Of a stretch of DNA of 41,268 nt, positions 10,381 to 22,928 are shown piece by piece (positions within the stretch are counted from its first letter, which is position 1; each line of letters starts with the position of its first letter). Below the pieces are notes generated by a model. It was not told the DNA's origin, did not search any database, and worked only from the letters and a program-made list of their open reading frames with translations. The translations under genes and the position numbers were made by a program. Location of the stretch: positions 1 through 41,268 of the forward strand of contig JAWQRO010000369.1 in NCBI GenBank assembly GCA_033557835.1. Direction: 5' to 3'. The stretch is from Helochares maculicollis (Eukaryota; Arthropoda; Insecta; Coleoptera; Hydrophilidae).

Positions 10381-11800
10381 GGTTAATGTCCGTACATTAA
10401 TCTGAGGGAACGTTTCCTTCACACAAATCGTCCCGTAAATTATACCATTAGCTCTAACAATTCAAAAGAGCTGATAGAGTACAAAGAGTATGTAATTCTT
10501 TATAATATTGGCCCTCGGCAATGGCACGGACGCGGATGGACGGGATGGTATTCCCATCCGAGGAACACGACTACAAATAACGGTTCAAGAGAAAAAATGC
10601 CGGACTTCGTCAGACAGTCCCTTTCTCTTGTTCGAAGAGATGTGAAAAAAGCTATGTGAAATACAGCACCACATTATGCACACGAGCTCATAGGGTAGCT
10701 GCAGGGTCTGGAACTTTAATGATAATGGACAAGAGTCCATTTCCCCTCTTCTGTTAAGAGAACAAAGACTGTATCTTCACATTATGTACATAACGTTAGA
10801 GGAGTTTCATTCGGAAATTAATTAATGTGAAATGTTGGGAACTTCAAAAACTTGCTCATAATATGCGCGTATAAAATAACAAAATGCTTTCAACTTTTAT
10901 CTGAATAATGAGGGTATTAAATTAATAAAATCACATTTATGTTTGTAAATTGCAAACGGCCACTGAAAATTGTCATCGTTTTAACTAGCCAATTAAACAA
11001 ATGACAATGAGTGTCTGGGTAGGGCATGGAGGTCTCCATTTAATCGCTTTTTTCTAAGTGCAATAAATATTTGAATAAAATTACTCCACCGGCCAATGTA
11101 ATGAAGCATATAACGACCATTCTTTGTAGGGGACAAGCATTCATTACGATTAATTTAAAACTTTTATTGTTGATGGAATGCAGCTTTATTGTCTATAAGA
11201 GTCTTGAGTCGTGGCGAACATAAATTGCACTAAATGCAATTTCATTTACCGTGGATGTAGGAAAAATGCAAGAGGTAAACCTATAATCTGAGCGTCTATT
11301 TCGAAAAATTGAAATTCATTCCGAAACGCAAGACAACAATTACGGATGGGAATTGATTCGTACAAAGAATTCGAAATCCGGAGGCAAAATGAGCAATTTT
11401 AATTCCAATTATTCCTCCCCGCACGGTTCCCCGCCGCGTCGCCGACGCCGCAGTTAGAAGAAGAAAATGTATTTGTTTGTGGCTTCATAATGCTTTGTTG
11501 CAGGATTTAATTTCCTTTATGGAAATGTTGCCCGGTAATAAACTCTGACAATGCTGGCTGCTTTTGCTGTTATTGAGCACTTTTTTCGAACATAATTAAA
11601 TTTCTCTGTCCCGGAAACAACGCGCCCAACGTACCAAAGAAACAATATTAAATTAGAAGTAGCAATAACAAGTGCGCGATACAGCTGTTAAACTCGGCTA
11701 ATTAATAACCGCTGAGACGTCACAAGAAAATTCTGCAAAAATATGAGCATTTCTACTAATATACAACATAATTAAGAAGACAATTTCGCTTAATGTTGCC
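10381..11800. other. GC-raised region, candidate conserved non-coding DNA
   Basis: Composition is mixed: AT-rich words such as TTAATTAA-like cores and CAATAAA alternate with CpG-rich patches at 10510-10620 and 11412-11456. No frame reads as protein. A 7-bp stem, CGGATGG with CCATCCG, lies at 10533-10560. The alternation of homeobox-type cores and GC patches is what insect developmental enhancers often look like; this is an inference from texture only. Confidence 0.3.
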
Positions 11801-14800
11801 AGAGAGTTTTCCTTAGTTTTCTCAATTTAATTTAAAAGAAGCTAATCCTAGCGCGATAGTTTAAAAACGTCGCTCTTTGTGTTTCCTGAAGAAACATTGT
11901 ATGTTAACAAACATTTTTTCGCCGCCTGCATTTCTTCTTGCGTTATTTTAAAAGTTATATTAAGTTGCTGTTTCGTAAAAATTCTTCATGGCAACCAGGA
12001 GACCATAGAGGACATTTTTCTAGAGTTACATGGTACTTATCGACATTTATATCGGAATGTCAAATTATCACGAATGTACGGCAGTAATTCGCTAAGTGGC
12101 TTAATTAATGCAATTGTGGAATAGCTGTGGTATTCTATCAAAATGTGTCATATATTTGAGGCAATTAAAGGAGATGAAAATAAAAGGATAACTAGTTCAG
12201 CCAGCAGCTGTCATTTGTGAGGCATGAGTTGCATCTAAATGGGCGATTAAGGCGAGTGACTTATCCCAGAGAAATACCCAGAAAAAATTAATATCAATTA
12301 TAAGGGCTCTTGCGGCATTTTACTGCAAAATTACAGCACAAATGGTAACCACTCAGCATAATGACATACTTCCTTTATTACCTGTTTCATTAAAAATTAA
12401 ATTGCCCTCTGCTCTGTGAAGATAGTTCGCGACAGTTGGTAACTTACATTTATTATTAAACATTTGTATTACGGCGAATTATCTTAATTGATGCTATTCT
12501 TTCTGGAAGAAAAGACCAACTTACTCTTACTTTGTATTAAAAGTAGGGTGGTTTTGAGGTAGACTAGATTATTTACTCCAGTAAATAATGGCAATTTAAG
12601 CTCTCGTTTTACTTATGTTGTGTTCTTGGACCTGCGTACTTATAACATTTGTTATTTAATTGTCATTAGAAATCGTAAATGTTTAGCTGTCAGCTTTTCT
12701 GCTGTGGAAAACTATAATTTTACATTCTGTTCAACTATATGAAAAAAAAAGAACGGTATTTTGTCCATAAAAAAAGTACATCCTAAGACTTTAGCGGGAT
12801 TTAATTAGTTCTGAATAAGCGTCTATAGGCCAAAATGAAAGTGCTTTGCATATGAGAGATTGAACGAAAAATTTTTGCATATAGCTATTGTAGCAAAATG
12901 GGAAATCAGCATCAACTTAGTCGAAATAGGCAGAGTACAATTTTTATCTACTTCGTCAATGAAATTTAAGTTAAAATATTATAAAACAAGTAAAAAGGTA
13001 ATTAAGTCTTTACCAAGTGAGTAGGTACTTCGTTAAAAAGTCGCGTTTAAATTTAGATAAAATTCTGACCTCAAAAGTTTCAGGAAACTTTGCAAGCTAT
13101 ACTTTAAAAATTATTTTAAGCTACACAGTCAATTTTTCACTTTTCACTACGATATTTTACAACAATTACTGTTGATTCTTCTACCCTTTTACGATTTCTA
13201 AACTATTTTCTTTTAACTTCATAAACTATATTTTCTTTTAGCTTAACTTTTCGAATCTTCTTACGATGTTGGAACTTTTTGTTTCTCGCATGTTTGACAG
13301 ATTTTGCAAATCAAACGCAAAAGCACTTAACAGCCTCAGTTTACTTACATGTTATAAGTTACTATCAATATATTTAGAGAGCATCTACAGATACAACGTG
13401 CAGAAGAATTGGCAGAATGAACGGCAATAATTTTTCCATGGCAACATAACAGCAATGTTTGAATAAATAAATTTCAAAAACTAATTCTGACTTAATTTAC
13501 TGAATGTAATGATTTATGTCAACAGAGTTCATAACTTTTTAAATAAAGTACTATCCATTAATGAACACAGTAGTGTTGAATTTGGCTTTATTAAATAGTG
13601 CGTAACATTTTAAATACCAACATTGCATTCTTTTATGAAATTCACGTACTAAGATTTTTCTATAAAAAAGTAAGAAAGTCCATAAAGTCAATATGCAAAA
13701 TTTGATCTTTGTATTATATAATTATACAAAATAAACCTATTGATACTTTTATGTCTTAAATATATCTACAATGAAATTTGAATGGATACACACCAGATTT
13801 TTTTGGATATGTTAATGACGATTATGATATGATTTACGAAAAATTATTGCATAATAGTTTAATAAAATGAAATTAAATACAACGAAACAATTAATTGGTA
13901 TGATTATATCTAAAAGTTTTTAACACCCCCGATTTGAGAAACTGCAAAATCAGTTCATAACAACTTCTAAATGTTAATAATTTAGTCGTACTATTTTGAT
14001 TTAAAATGTTAATAGTAATAAGTGTCCCCACTATTCCTAAAGAGTAATAAATAAAAATGTTTTGATCATCTACAGGTTAATAGTTTATAAATAGTAACAG
14101 ATGTTTTAGTTCCCATTGTAGAAATAAAACAAAATGCAAAACTTAAAGAGCACGTTTGCGTCTGTTCAAAATAATCCATACTACTAATTGCTATGGTCGC
14201 TAACACCTAATTAGTCATAAAATATACGAAAATGGAAACTTTCATATGCATATTGAAACTATTTTCGAAGTAATTAACCGCCTGTCTGCAGAACGTGTTT
14301 ATTAACATCATAAAAGTTAATTATTTGAAGGAAACTAAAATATGCGGGCGTAGCTGTGGATGATTCTATAAATAATAACGGGGAATATATACGTGCAAGA
14401 CGTTCGTTCCTTGCGAAGATCCAACCCACACGGCTTGGCCGGAGCATTAAGATATGAAAAAAAGGAGATGATGTATGTATATGGAGTCGAAAACTTGCAT
14501 ATGAAAGGTAATGGTAAAGCAAATAGAAAGAATAAAATATTACGTACGCCTTGTGGGTAAAATTACCTCGTTTCAAAGGCAAATAATTTTAAAATTGCAA
14601 GCTGTATTTTAAAAATGAGTACTTTCGAAAAGAGTCCAGTTTTTGCAAATATTCATTATGAATGGCCATTTGCTTATTTGCTTCCATCATAAATTTCTGG
14701 ACGCTGGATTCAGCTTAGCATTAGTTTTTCCTTGAGGGGAATGAATATTTTTACGCGACAAAATAAATAAAATTCCCTTTAATGAAGGTTTCTATTTACT

Positions 14801-17130
14801 GAAATTATTTTTAAAATGAAACAGTTCTAACAAAGCAATAAAAGTTTTGTTAAAATGTATCTTCTGTCGCAGTATACAAAGCACAAACGGAAAAACGAAA
14901 AGCCATAAAAGAAATCGGTTGAATGTTGCTGCTTTTAATAAATTCAATGAACATCGAAGCAGGGTAGATATTCGATAACATTTTGTATAAAATGAATTTC
15001 CAGGACCCCTTCACATTGGCTATATCTTTTAAAAAGTGCTCACGTTGTGACCTATATTGTTGTTCCTTATTATAACAAAGTATTTCAACGTGCTTTGAAC
15101 TATCCATGAATGGAAGCTAAACGCCCCCTTGCTTTGAAATTTATAAGTTTGCTTTAAATTCCGTATGATATTCATGATAATAATTTTCTTTTGTTTTCAA
15201 TTCTGAAAAAAGTTATAGGGAAGCGTAATATCGGTTTGTGATTTCAGATGCTCATTCCGAACCAATTTCACGTATTTCGAGCTTGTTATTCATGTAAACA
15301 TAATCAATGAACATTAGGCTTTGGAATTCTAGTGAAATGAAGATTACCTTATTTGAGGTATTAATGCTTTATTGATTTCTTTTCGAAACAAAATAATACG
15401 TGCTTCTTTTTTACTATCACATTTTATACCATGCAGATATGAATAGTAAAACTAACATTATGTTATTGTAAAATTTTCGGAAATAAAAACAAGTAACATA
15501 ACCAAATCTATTATAGATTAAGATAAGAACTTGCATAAATAGGGAACATATATGATATTAAATGTCTTCCAACAATTTTATTTCATTTAAAAAACAACAA
15601 AAATTGGACTAACTTTGTACATGTTTTGAAATTACTTATATTATACGTGATTTGGGTAGGATTCGTGCAAATCGTACCATATAATGTCGCCCTTGCAGGA
15701 TAAACTCACAAGCAAAGAGCCACTCATCCGATATTAAAATTCTACGACATTTCTATAAACGTTGAGCTGAAAACGAAAACGTAATTAAAAAGACTCGTAC
15801 ATAGTCTAGTGTTTCTGTGTTTGCTTCAGTTCTATGAGCCAATAAACTGGAGCATTCTCAAGTAATGTAGAATTTTACACTCTAATTGTGTTTTGTTGAC
15901 TGTGAAATAACATAACTATACTCAAGAGCGACGACGAGACGAGACGATATTAGCAAATAATTGCGAATATCTTATACATATAATTCAACTCCGGGAATTC
16001 TTAGAGCTCTCCAGCCTGTGCCTTTGTCACTTCAATACTATCTTGTCAAATGTGAAGAGGTCTTCAAATTTCACAGGCTCAAGCCGTCTGATTTAACAGA
16101 GCGAGACCTTGGTGTTTCATAAAAAAAGCAAATTGCACGGTGGTGAATACATAAAAGGCAATGGTTAATTTTCCATATTTGCATAATTAAATTGCTTAAT
16201 TATGGAACAGCGTTTTAAATAATGTGTGGCCATTTGATAAAGTTAGTTCCAGCAGGAGGTCCGCGACATGTAGATCCATTAACATAATCTCGAAATAAAA
16301 ATTTGAATGTCGTGACAAATTCAACCAACATTCTTACGTAATCACGATCAGGCCTAACATAATCGGACCTTAATACACTTATTGGGAAACCAACTTTACT
16401 AAATGAGTCTGAATAGATTTGGTTTTAATATTATGGATATCACTGTTCTGTGCTATCTAAATAATATGTTAATGCTAAAAGGAAATTATTTATCTTTTTC
16501 TTGAAAAAAAGAACATGTCTGACACCACATCATATATGTAATCGTATCGTATATAATTAGTGCAGATTCGGAAAGCAAAGTTTGTAATGTGTTTACATTT
16601 GTAACTTTACTGAAACTGAATATATTATAGAGCAAAACTGTATTAGAGAAGTTTGTCGTTGAATTTAAAGGATAAGTTTCTAATTTATTTTGTGGAATGA
16701 ATTCGCTCTAATTTCAATAAATATCTGTGATATGATGTCTTGAATAAATTATTAATTTTTTCTTGGTGCGTTTAAAATTAACATTGCTTAGATGTAAATA
16801 CAAGTTAGTAGTTGCATACACGGGCAGATATAGAAACAGTATCTAAAATAGTGTGCTTAAATACTTAGCAAGGATATATTATTCGTTTTTCTCTTTTCTT
16901 TATAAAAAGTAAACAATGAGAATATACTATAGATCGTAAAGCTAAATAAGAGGGATATTTTTTGAACAAATCATTTTAAATTTGCTCTAAAATATATTTA
17001 TTTGCATATTCGCTGCATTGGAAGCAAAAATGTAATCAAATGAATATGAAAATCAAATTGTTGTTAAACATTTAAAACAATAAAAATATTGAAAACGCAA
17101 GGATCAATTTGCTAGTATATGAGTCTTAAT
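11801..17130. other. Long AT-rich stretch, nothing recognised
   Basis: More than 5 kb without a recognisable gene. Frames at 11879-12124 (plus, 81 codons), 14274-14582 (minus, 102 codons) and 14850-15107 (minus, 85 codons) have no domain, no neighbouring splice-consistent partner I could trust and ordinary chance-like composition. There is a small GC bump at 14394-14450 and a short GACGAGACGAGACG tandem near 15935. A weak AGCCTGTG/CACAGGCT inverted repeat sits at 16013-16079 with a 51-base loop. Confidence 0.45.
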
Positions 17131-17640
17131 TGGAAGAGACAGCGCCCTTTGTACAACGGCGCATTTTTCATTCTCATCGATTTGTAGACAAATCAACGAC
17201 GACCGGTCGGATCGTGACGATCAAAGGTACAAACGAACAAACAAATGGAGTCATGCAGAGATAGTACAAACATATACGGCACACATCAAAAACCTCATTT
17301 CCTAGTTGTCATTCGCAACCTTCTGCAGAACGATTCGTTAATTCACAATTGGCGCAGAAATGACTTGACGAGGAAACTTGGAGCAACGCCTTTGATGAAG
17401 TTCCACTTCGTTAATGCCGATGCTTTAATTTTACAATAATAAAACCGTAAACCAAGCTAAAAAGACATGGCTCTAGGAAAACAGCGGATGAGAAATAAAA
17501 TGTTTTACGATTCTTGCCCGTAATAACGTATAAAAGTTTTGTGTGTTTGTTTCGAAGAGAGGGGGTCCGACAGATAGGGCGAAGCATAAAATGGGAAGTT
17601 CTGATTAATCCCGAAATTAGTGACGAAAACATCAAGAATA
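17131..17640. other. GC-raised patch, unassigned
   Basis: Composition is more balanced than the flanks, with CpG words such as GACGACCGGTCGGATCGTGACG near 17198 (split across two halves of an imperfect palindrome around ACCGGT). It holds a 64-codon plus-strand frame (17245-17439) and a 74-codon minus-strand frame (17411-17635), neither matching any family I recognise. Candidate conserved non-coding sequence. Confidence 0.3.
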
Positions 17641-19710
17641 CGAGAAATTACAACTCTTGATTGTTTTATTCTGATGAAAATGTTATTGTTATGCTGTATT
17701 TTGCTTGCAAACTAATCACGTTTCATGAATCGTTAAAGAGACTCAGAATTAAAATTAATTTTAAGAAGAAGCCATAAAAGTACGTAAAGCCATGTAATGA
17801 TTACTAAGGATTTTGGCTTTATTCATGTCTTGAAGTCTCCTTCAAAACGATTACCGTCAAACGACAAGTGATGTTACTAAAGATTGATTACTAAAAGACA
17901 CTTGTTAACAAATTTGAAACCTTATGAAGGTGACGGCCGAGGGTTTCTCAAATGACAACCCCTGTTCTCTGCCGGTGTTGTAAAAAAGCCATTTCCGTTA
18001 CACGATATTTTTTTGCCGCCGAGAAATAGAATACGAACGTGCCCGCTACAATGTTATCTAAATGTTTGCTTCCACTAAAACTGCCAGAATTATCTACTTA
18101 CCATTTTTCAGAAACCTAATTTGTACATTGCTTCCCATTAATCATTACAAATTTAACAAAGCGTTTTTTTCAGCAATATTATTTGGCCACAGATACTAAA
18201 AACCTATGAAATATGATATGCACATACATGTGGTGTCAACAAAATTGATTTCGCACCCCTATTTCTATGATATTTTATTTTACACTACATTAATTACATA
18301 TCAAGTTTCACCTCCATGTGGTTTGGTTTGATAGACAAGATATTAACAACCCCTTGGCAAAACCCTCGCACCAATGGCCTATCAGCAAATCATGGTTAAT
18401 CAATTGAAAAACCCTTATTGAATATGACACTAATCCTTTTTCAGATCACGTTTCTTTTTGTTTCCTAGAATCTAATGTAAAATATCCCTTTTCAAACAAA
18501 AATATTTATCAGCAGGCATATTGTGCTTAAAGGGGAGATAGAATTTCCTGAATGCCCTAAAAACCCAACCCGACACCCTCGAGTAACGAATTAATTCCGT
18601 AGTTAAATCAATATACCACACTTAGACTTTTTGGTCCTTATGAAATATTTCTACCAAGAGGAAAGAGTTATTGTGCTTGGGAGAAGCCGGCGAAGTGTTG
18701 TATGTTGCTATAAAATGCAATATCATGTTACGACACTAACATAAACTTGGATTATTATTTTTGTTCTCACACTTGACTGTTCATATAATTTCTTTGCAAC
18801 TCAGTGATTCGAGAGAAAATACACTTATTTCTCAATTATAATTAACGTATCAGAAACAGACGTTATTGGAAGTAAACTTCTATTTGAGTTGTGCAAAAGT
18901 TTCCCTTGGGGTTAGGCGAAGAATGTTCTTTGATTAAAACGAAATTAATGTCGGGATTGTTCGTAAAAACACAACAATGATTTCAATTCGCCATTTTGAA
19001 GTTGCCAAAGTTACTAATATATCTGGTAAATAAAAAGTAGCTATTGAGGAAGTTCTAGTACTGAGAAAGAATATTTAAAATTTTATCGCCAAGATTCTGA
19101 TTTTAAAAATTTCAAAAAATATATACAGATTTCTTTATCTCAAGTTGTTTGCACATTGATTTGGGAGGTTAAAGATCTCCGTTGAGTTTCTAAATATATG
19201 AACATTTATTTAATTATAGTAAGAGCTGAAACAAGTTTATGTTTAAATTATAGTCTTAACTTTAGTGTTTGAGGTTTAATTATTCTTTGTATTTTCTTTT
19301 TGGTTTTGCTATTTTAAAATAGTTTTTTGGGTTTCATATTTTTTTAAAATTACTAGGTGGTTTCCCATGGCATGTTTTATGACTCAACTTGAATTCTCTT
19401 AAATTCTATACATTAATATTAAAATCAATAATTAAGACATACTAAGCATTATATATGTGTTACCAAATAGACATTAGAGTGAAAGTAATGAATTTTATTA
19501 AACTTTCTTTGGAACCTTTCATGGTATGATGTATTGCCTAACACTGCACTGATTTCACGGGCAGTATTTTTCTATGGTCTACATTTTTTAGATAATCAAT
19601 ATTTTGTACAACATCCTTTTCACTGGTTATATTTATATTGTTATTTAGAAATCAATTTGAGTAATATTGTGGGAATATATGTTATTTCCATTTTATATTT
19701 AACAAAATAA
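17641..19710. other. AT-rich sequence, nothing recognised
   Basis: Mostly AT-rich, with a brief GC-richer passage at about 17930-18060 and another at 18540-18600. No open frame of note, no RNA-gene fold and no transposon motif found. Confidence 0.45.
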
Positions 19711-19714
19711 TATA

Positions 19715-19762
<48 letters not shown>
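19711..19762. repeat. (TA)n microsatellite
   Basis: Dinucleotide tract with one interruption (TTTA at 19717-19720). The pure part, 19719-19762, is 22 TA units. Such tracts mutate by slippage and are likely to be length-polymorphic; the assembled length may be unreliable. Confidence 0.97.
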
Positions 19763-19765
<3 letters not shown>

Positions 19766-20650
19766 TATTATACATTAGTAATTTTGTACTTTGTAAAGTG
19801 TGATTTCAAAAAATGTTTTCTTTCCAGACGTCTTAATAGGTTATCCTGATCCAAAAATTGAATAACGCCTTGAAAGTGCAAACAACTGCTTTCATTCATG
19901 CAATTTTAATCAAATTTTAATAAACTTTTTCAACATTAACATTTAAAGATATCATATATCTCATATATACTCTTATTTAGTAGTTACGTGTCTTTAAAGC
20001 ATGCAAATTTACTGAAATAAATCTAATAAGCCTTTTACGACTACATAGCAACGCAAAAATTTTAATATACTGTATTTTGTCTAATACAAAAGAGTTTTTT
20101 GCAGGTGTAGTAAAATCAAGCACTTACATGTATAAACACCTAGATTTGTCTGGCCCAAAATTTAAAAGTGTAATCAATGATTAATTATTTTAAGCGGTTT
20201 GTAAGTTGTGTTCAAAATTTCAATTTGAGAGCTATATTTTAACGACTTTTTAATTTGAATGGAATATAAAATTTGTTTAGCTTAACAAGTCAACTTGTAG
20301 TCCTGTGTATCTCAAAAACAATTATTTAGATTATTTGAAAATGATGCTGATATAAGGATCATCGTTTAAAAGTTTAATTTTGTATTTAAAAATTTACGTT
20401 ACAACTCAATAATAAATTTTATTAAATCCAGTAACTATGTTTAATGAACTGACATCATGCTAAAAATGGTGAACGTGTTTCAGGGGGAAGATCCATTGAA
20501 ATACACAGATCAATTTTTCATTAAAACAATCCTTCCTCACTATATCCTTTGTGTATATGCAAGAATGAAAAAGAAAATAAAATATACATATGCATAACTT
20601 GTTTGTTTGTCCAAAGCAACTCATTGGTGAGCATACGATATCCATATAAA
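19763..20650. other. AT-rich sequence, nothing recognised
   Basis: AT-rich DNA following the TA tract. The only frame of note is 20460-20645 on the minus strand, 61 codons and Cys/Phe-rich, which resembles translated AT-rich DNA and not a conserved protein. Confidence 0.45.
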
Positions 20651-21260
20651 CATGGTAATGTTTCAGCTTCTCTGTCTCAATTTTCCAATTTTAATTAGAC
20701 TAAATAAATATTTATACAATGTTTCCAGCAATAAAGGATGGGCGTTCGATAAGAAGCGCGCGTGTTTGGTCAAAGCGATCCGTGATGAATACGTCCATAC
20801 AAACGGTTGTGGCAGTCCTGCGAAAGAATTTCAATTTATCGACACGCGAACGCTGAAATGAAACAATTCCCGAAGTCGGGCCACAATTAAAACGGAAGAG
20901 GCATGTAGGGGCGGCACCGGAAAAACAATCGTGTGTTTTGAACTTTATGCACGCAATTACTTTTTGTCACGTTCATCCCGTTTAGAATTTCCCTCCGCTT
21001 ACCTTGCCTTGGCTCAGAGAATGTTTGCCCCTAATGAGACATTGGATAATTGCGAACGTTTCTTCGGCACGTCACTTTAGAAAACCCATTTTGTTCTTTA
21101 ATGGAAGTGTATTCATTCCCGGTCTAATTTGTTCTGTTTATAATAACGACGCCGGGTGGCGCCGCCGCAAGCGTATTAAGACGGTACATAGTTCCAAAAA
21201 TGAAGAGTTATTCGCTTGCGACCTTGAGTATTTCATTTTTGATTAAACACCTCGCAGTCT
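20651..21260. other. GC-raised block, candidate conserved non-coding DNA
   Basis: A sharply bounded patch of higher GC with CpG words (GAAGCGCGCGTGTTTGG near 20752, ACGCCGGGTGGCGCCGCCGC near 21149). Plus-strand frames at 20652-20861 and 21004-21246 are 69 and 80 codons and give no domain. AT-rich sequence resumes on both sides. Could be a regulatory element, an unrecognised exon or both. Confidence 0.3.
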
Positions 21261-22105
21261 GGGTTGTAATTAAGGTAATATTTTATTTCTTTCAGTGTTA
21301 GGATAAGAAAAAACTGGCTAAATTGTTGTCGAGACCGCTTTTATTATAATCATAAATTAGGCAATTCGCTGCATGGACCTACTGCTATGGCAAAAAGCGC
21401 TAAATTTGGTATTTTCTTTTAAGGAAGACACATTGAAATATTATTAATATTTATTAGCAACTATCCAATTTGTAAATGAAGCCTTAGCTTTGCCAAAGCG
21501 ACTCATTAAAAATTACAAGAAATTGCCCTCTTGAAAAGTTTATGTTAGAGCAATTTAAAAACTGATACTTTTCAATTAGTTCTAGACAGTTATGAGATTT
21601 CATTATATATATTCAATAACATACATATACATTTATACATAGATATTATACTGATTTTGTCTATCGCAGACGCTAAAAAACTATAAAACACAAAAATTCC
21701 ATAGTGGAATAACATATTTTAACTCAGATAATTATATTGAAGTATGGAAAAAGTTTTTGCTGGTATGTCTATCATTAAATTAGGAGAAGAAGATACTGCA
21801 ACAAGAACATTATAGTATAATAAGTCAAAAAAAGAGTGTAAAATTATATCACTTAGCATACAACTTGGAACTTATACTGGCAATTATTTTGACGAAACTA
21901 CAAGACTAAGCATTATTTTCATTAAGAAATTTAGCAAACCTGCTACAAAAGGACTTGATAAAGTTTTTGGGTCGTGCAAAAGCTCTCTAGAACCTAAAGC
22001 TTATGTTTAAGGGGGTATAGTATTGACATGGTCTTTGTTATGTCACAATGTAACGTAGTGTTTGAAGTCAAGACGCAGGCGAATTAAGGGCATATCTGAC
22101 ATTGC
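21261..22105. other. AT-rich flank upstream of mariner B
   Basis: AT-rich and unassigned. The last 100 bases should include the 5' untranslated part and inverted repeat of mariner B. A TTTAAGGGGGTATAG word at 22006-22020 has the right feel for a mariner end, but I found no partner for it and do not call it. Confidence 0.4.
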
Positions 22106-22928
22106 CTGTTATTCATATTTAATCTTGGACAAAATAGTTCAAAAGGCGAGAATACAATTTGTGTAGCCCATAATAAAAATTCGACTAAACGATAGGTGTT
22201 GATAAACAGTGAAAGTTTTGGATAAAATTAACAAAGAAGTGGCCGACCATGAGAAAACGAGGAAGAAATGATCGTAAAGCTATTGAAAGATGATATGTCG
22301 ATATGGGAACTCATTGAAATTCTCAAGTAAGATCATATAATGATCTTAGGGTGAACTAAAACAATGGGGGAACGTGCTGGAAGGTTCAAGATTGGGCCCA
22401 CACGAAAATTCAGAAATCAGAAAAAAGGAAAACTGCCACGCTATTGACAAAAACCGTTTCGTTGGCGTATTGTTACTGCTGATGACAAACGGGTTTTGTA
22501 CTACATTCATAATGAAAAAAATATTGAGAAACTTGGGAGCTTCAACCATCTAACGAGAACTTCATAACAAAACAATATGGAAGGAGTTCTTTAACTTTAA
22601 TTTCTAGAAGCTAAACCAAGCATTTTCTCTGCACGCTAGACTAAACAGCGGACCAGATTGCAAGAGGAAATAGCAAAAGTTAGGCTTGCAACTTGTCATA
22701 ACCCAAGAAATAGCGAATTGTTGCGTGACAACGTTAGACCCCACATTTCATCATCAAACAAAAAATAACATTTTGGAGCTTAGTTGGAAAATTTTTGAGC
22801 ATTCAATGTATTATCAAAGCTTTGCGGTTCTTCAGTTTCATCTATTTAGATCAATGCAATTCCTTTTGGTTGGGCGTCGTTTTTCCAATCGCGAAGTGAT
22901 TGAAAAATGCAACTCTGATTTATTCTAT
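22106..22928 (+). pseudogene. Mariner transposase relic B (nearly full N-to-C, C-terminus missing)
   Basis: One frame from about 22112 reads FIFNLGQNSSKGENTIC, the N-terminal helix-turn-helix start, and continues to RSGRP at 22235-22249, the linker motif of mariner DNA-binding domains, then EEEMIVKLLKDD. After frameshifts it reads RIVTADDKRVLYY, in which the first catalytic Asp is kept (codon 22481-22483). It continues with FLEAKPSIFSA and LQEEIAKV, then LLRDNVRPH with the second Asp at 22727-22729. Another shift gives LSWKIFEH and VLQFHLFRSMQFLLVGRRFS; Gln (22833-22835) stands where the third Asp is expected. At least six stops are present. The match stops at about 22928, where a different mariner begins, so the usual last 40 or so residues are absent. 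Dead. Confidence 0.82.

Noticed and set aside
14274..14582. Minus-strand 102-codon frame as a gene
   Set aside because: No recognisable domain, aromatic-rich as expected from AT-rich DNA, and no supporting signals.
16013..16079. AGCCTGTG/CACAGGCT inverted repeat as a microRNA precursor
   Set aside because: Only 8 bp pair around a 51-base loop and the interior does not extend the stem.
22006..22030. GGGGG-containing word as the 5' inverted repeat of mariner B
   Set aside because: It resembles a mariner end and lies at a plausible distance, but no matching partner was found on the far side.
22346..22549. Minus-strand 67-codon frame
   Set aside because: Shadow of the mariner B relic on the plus strand.
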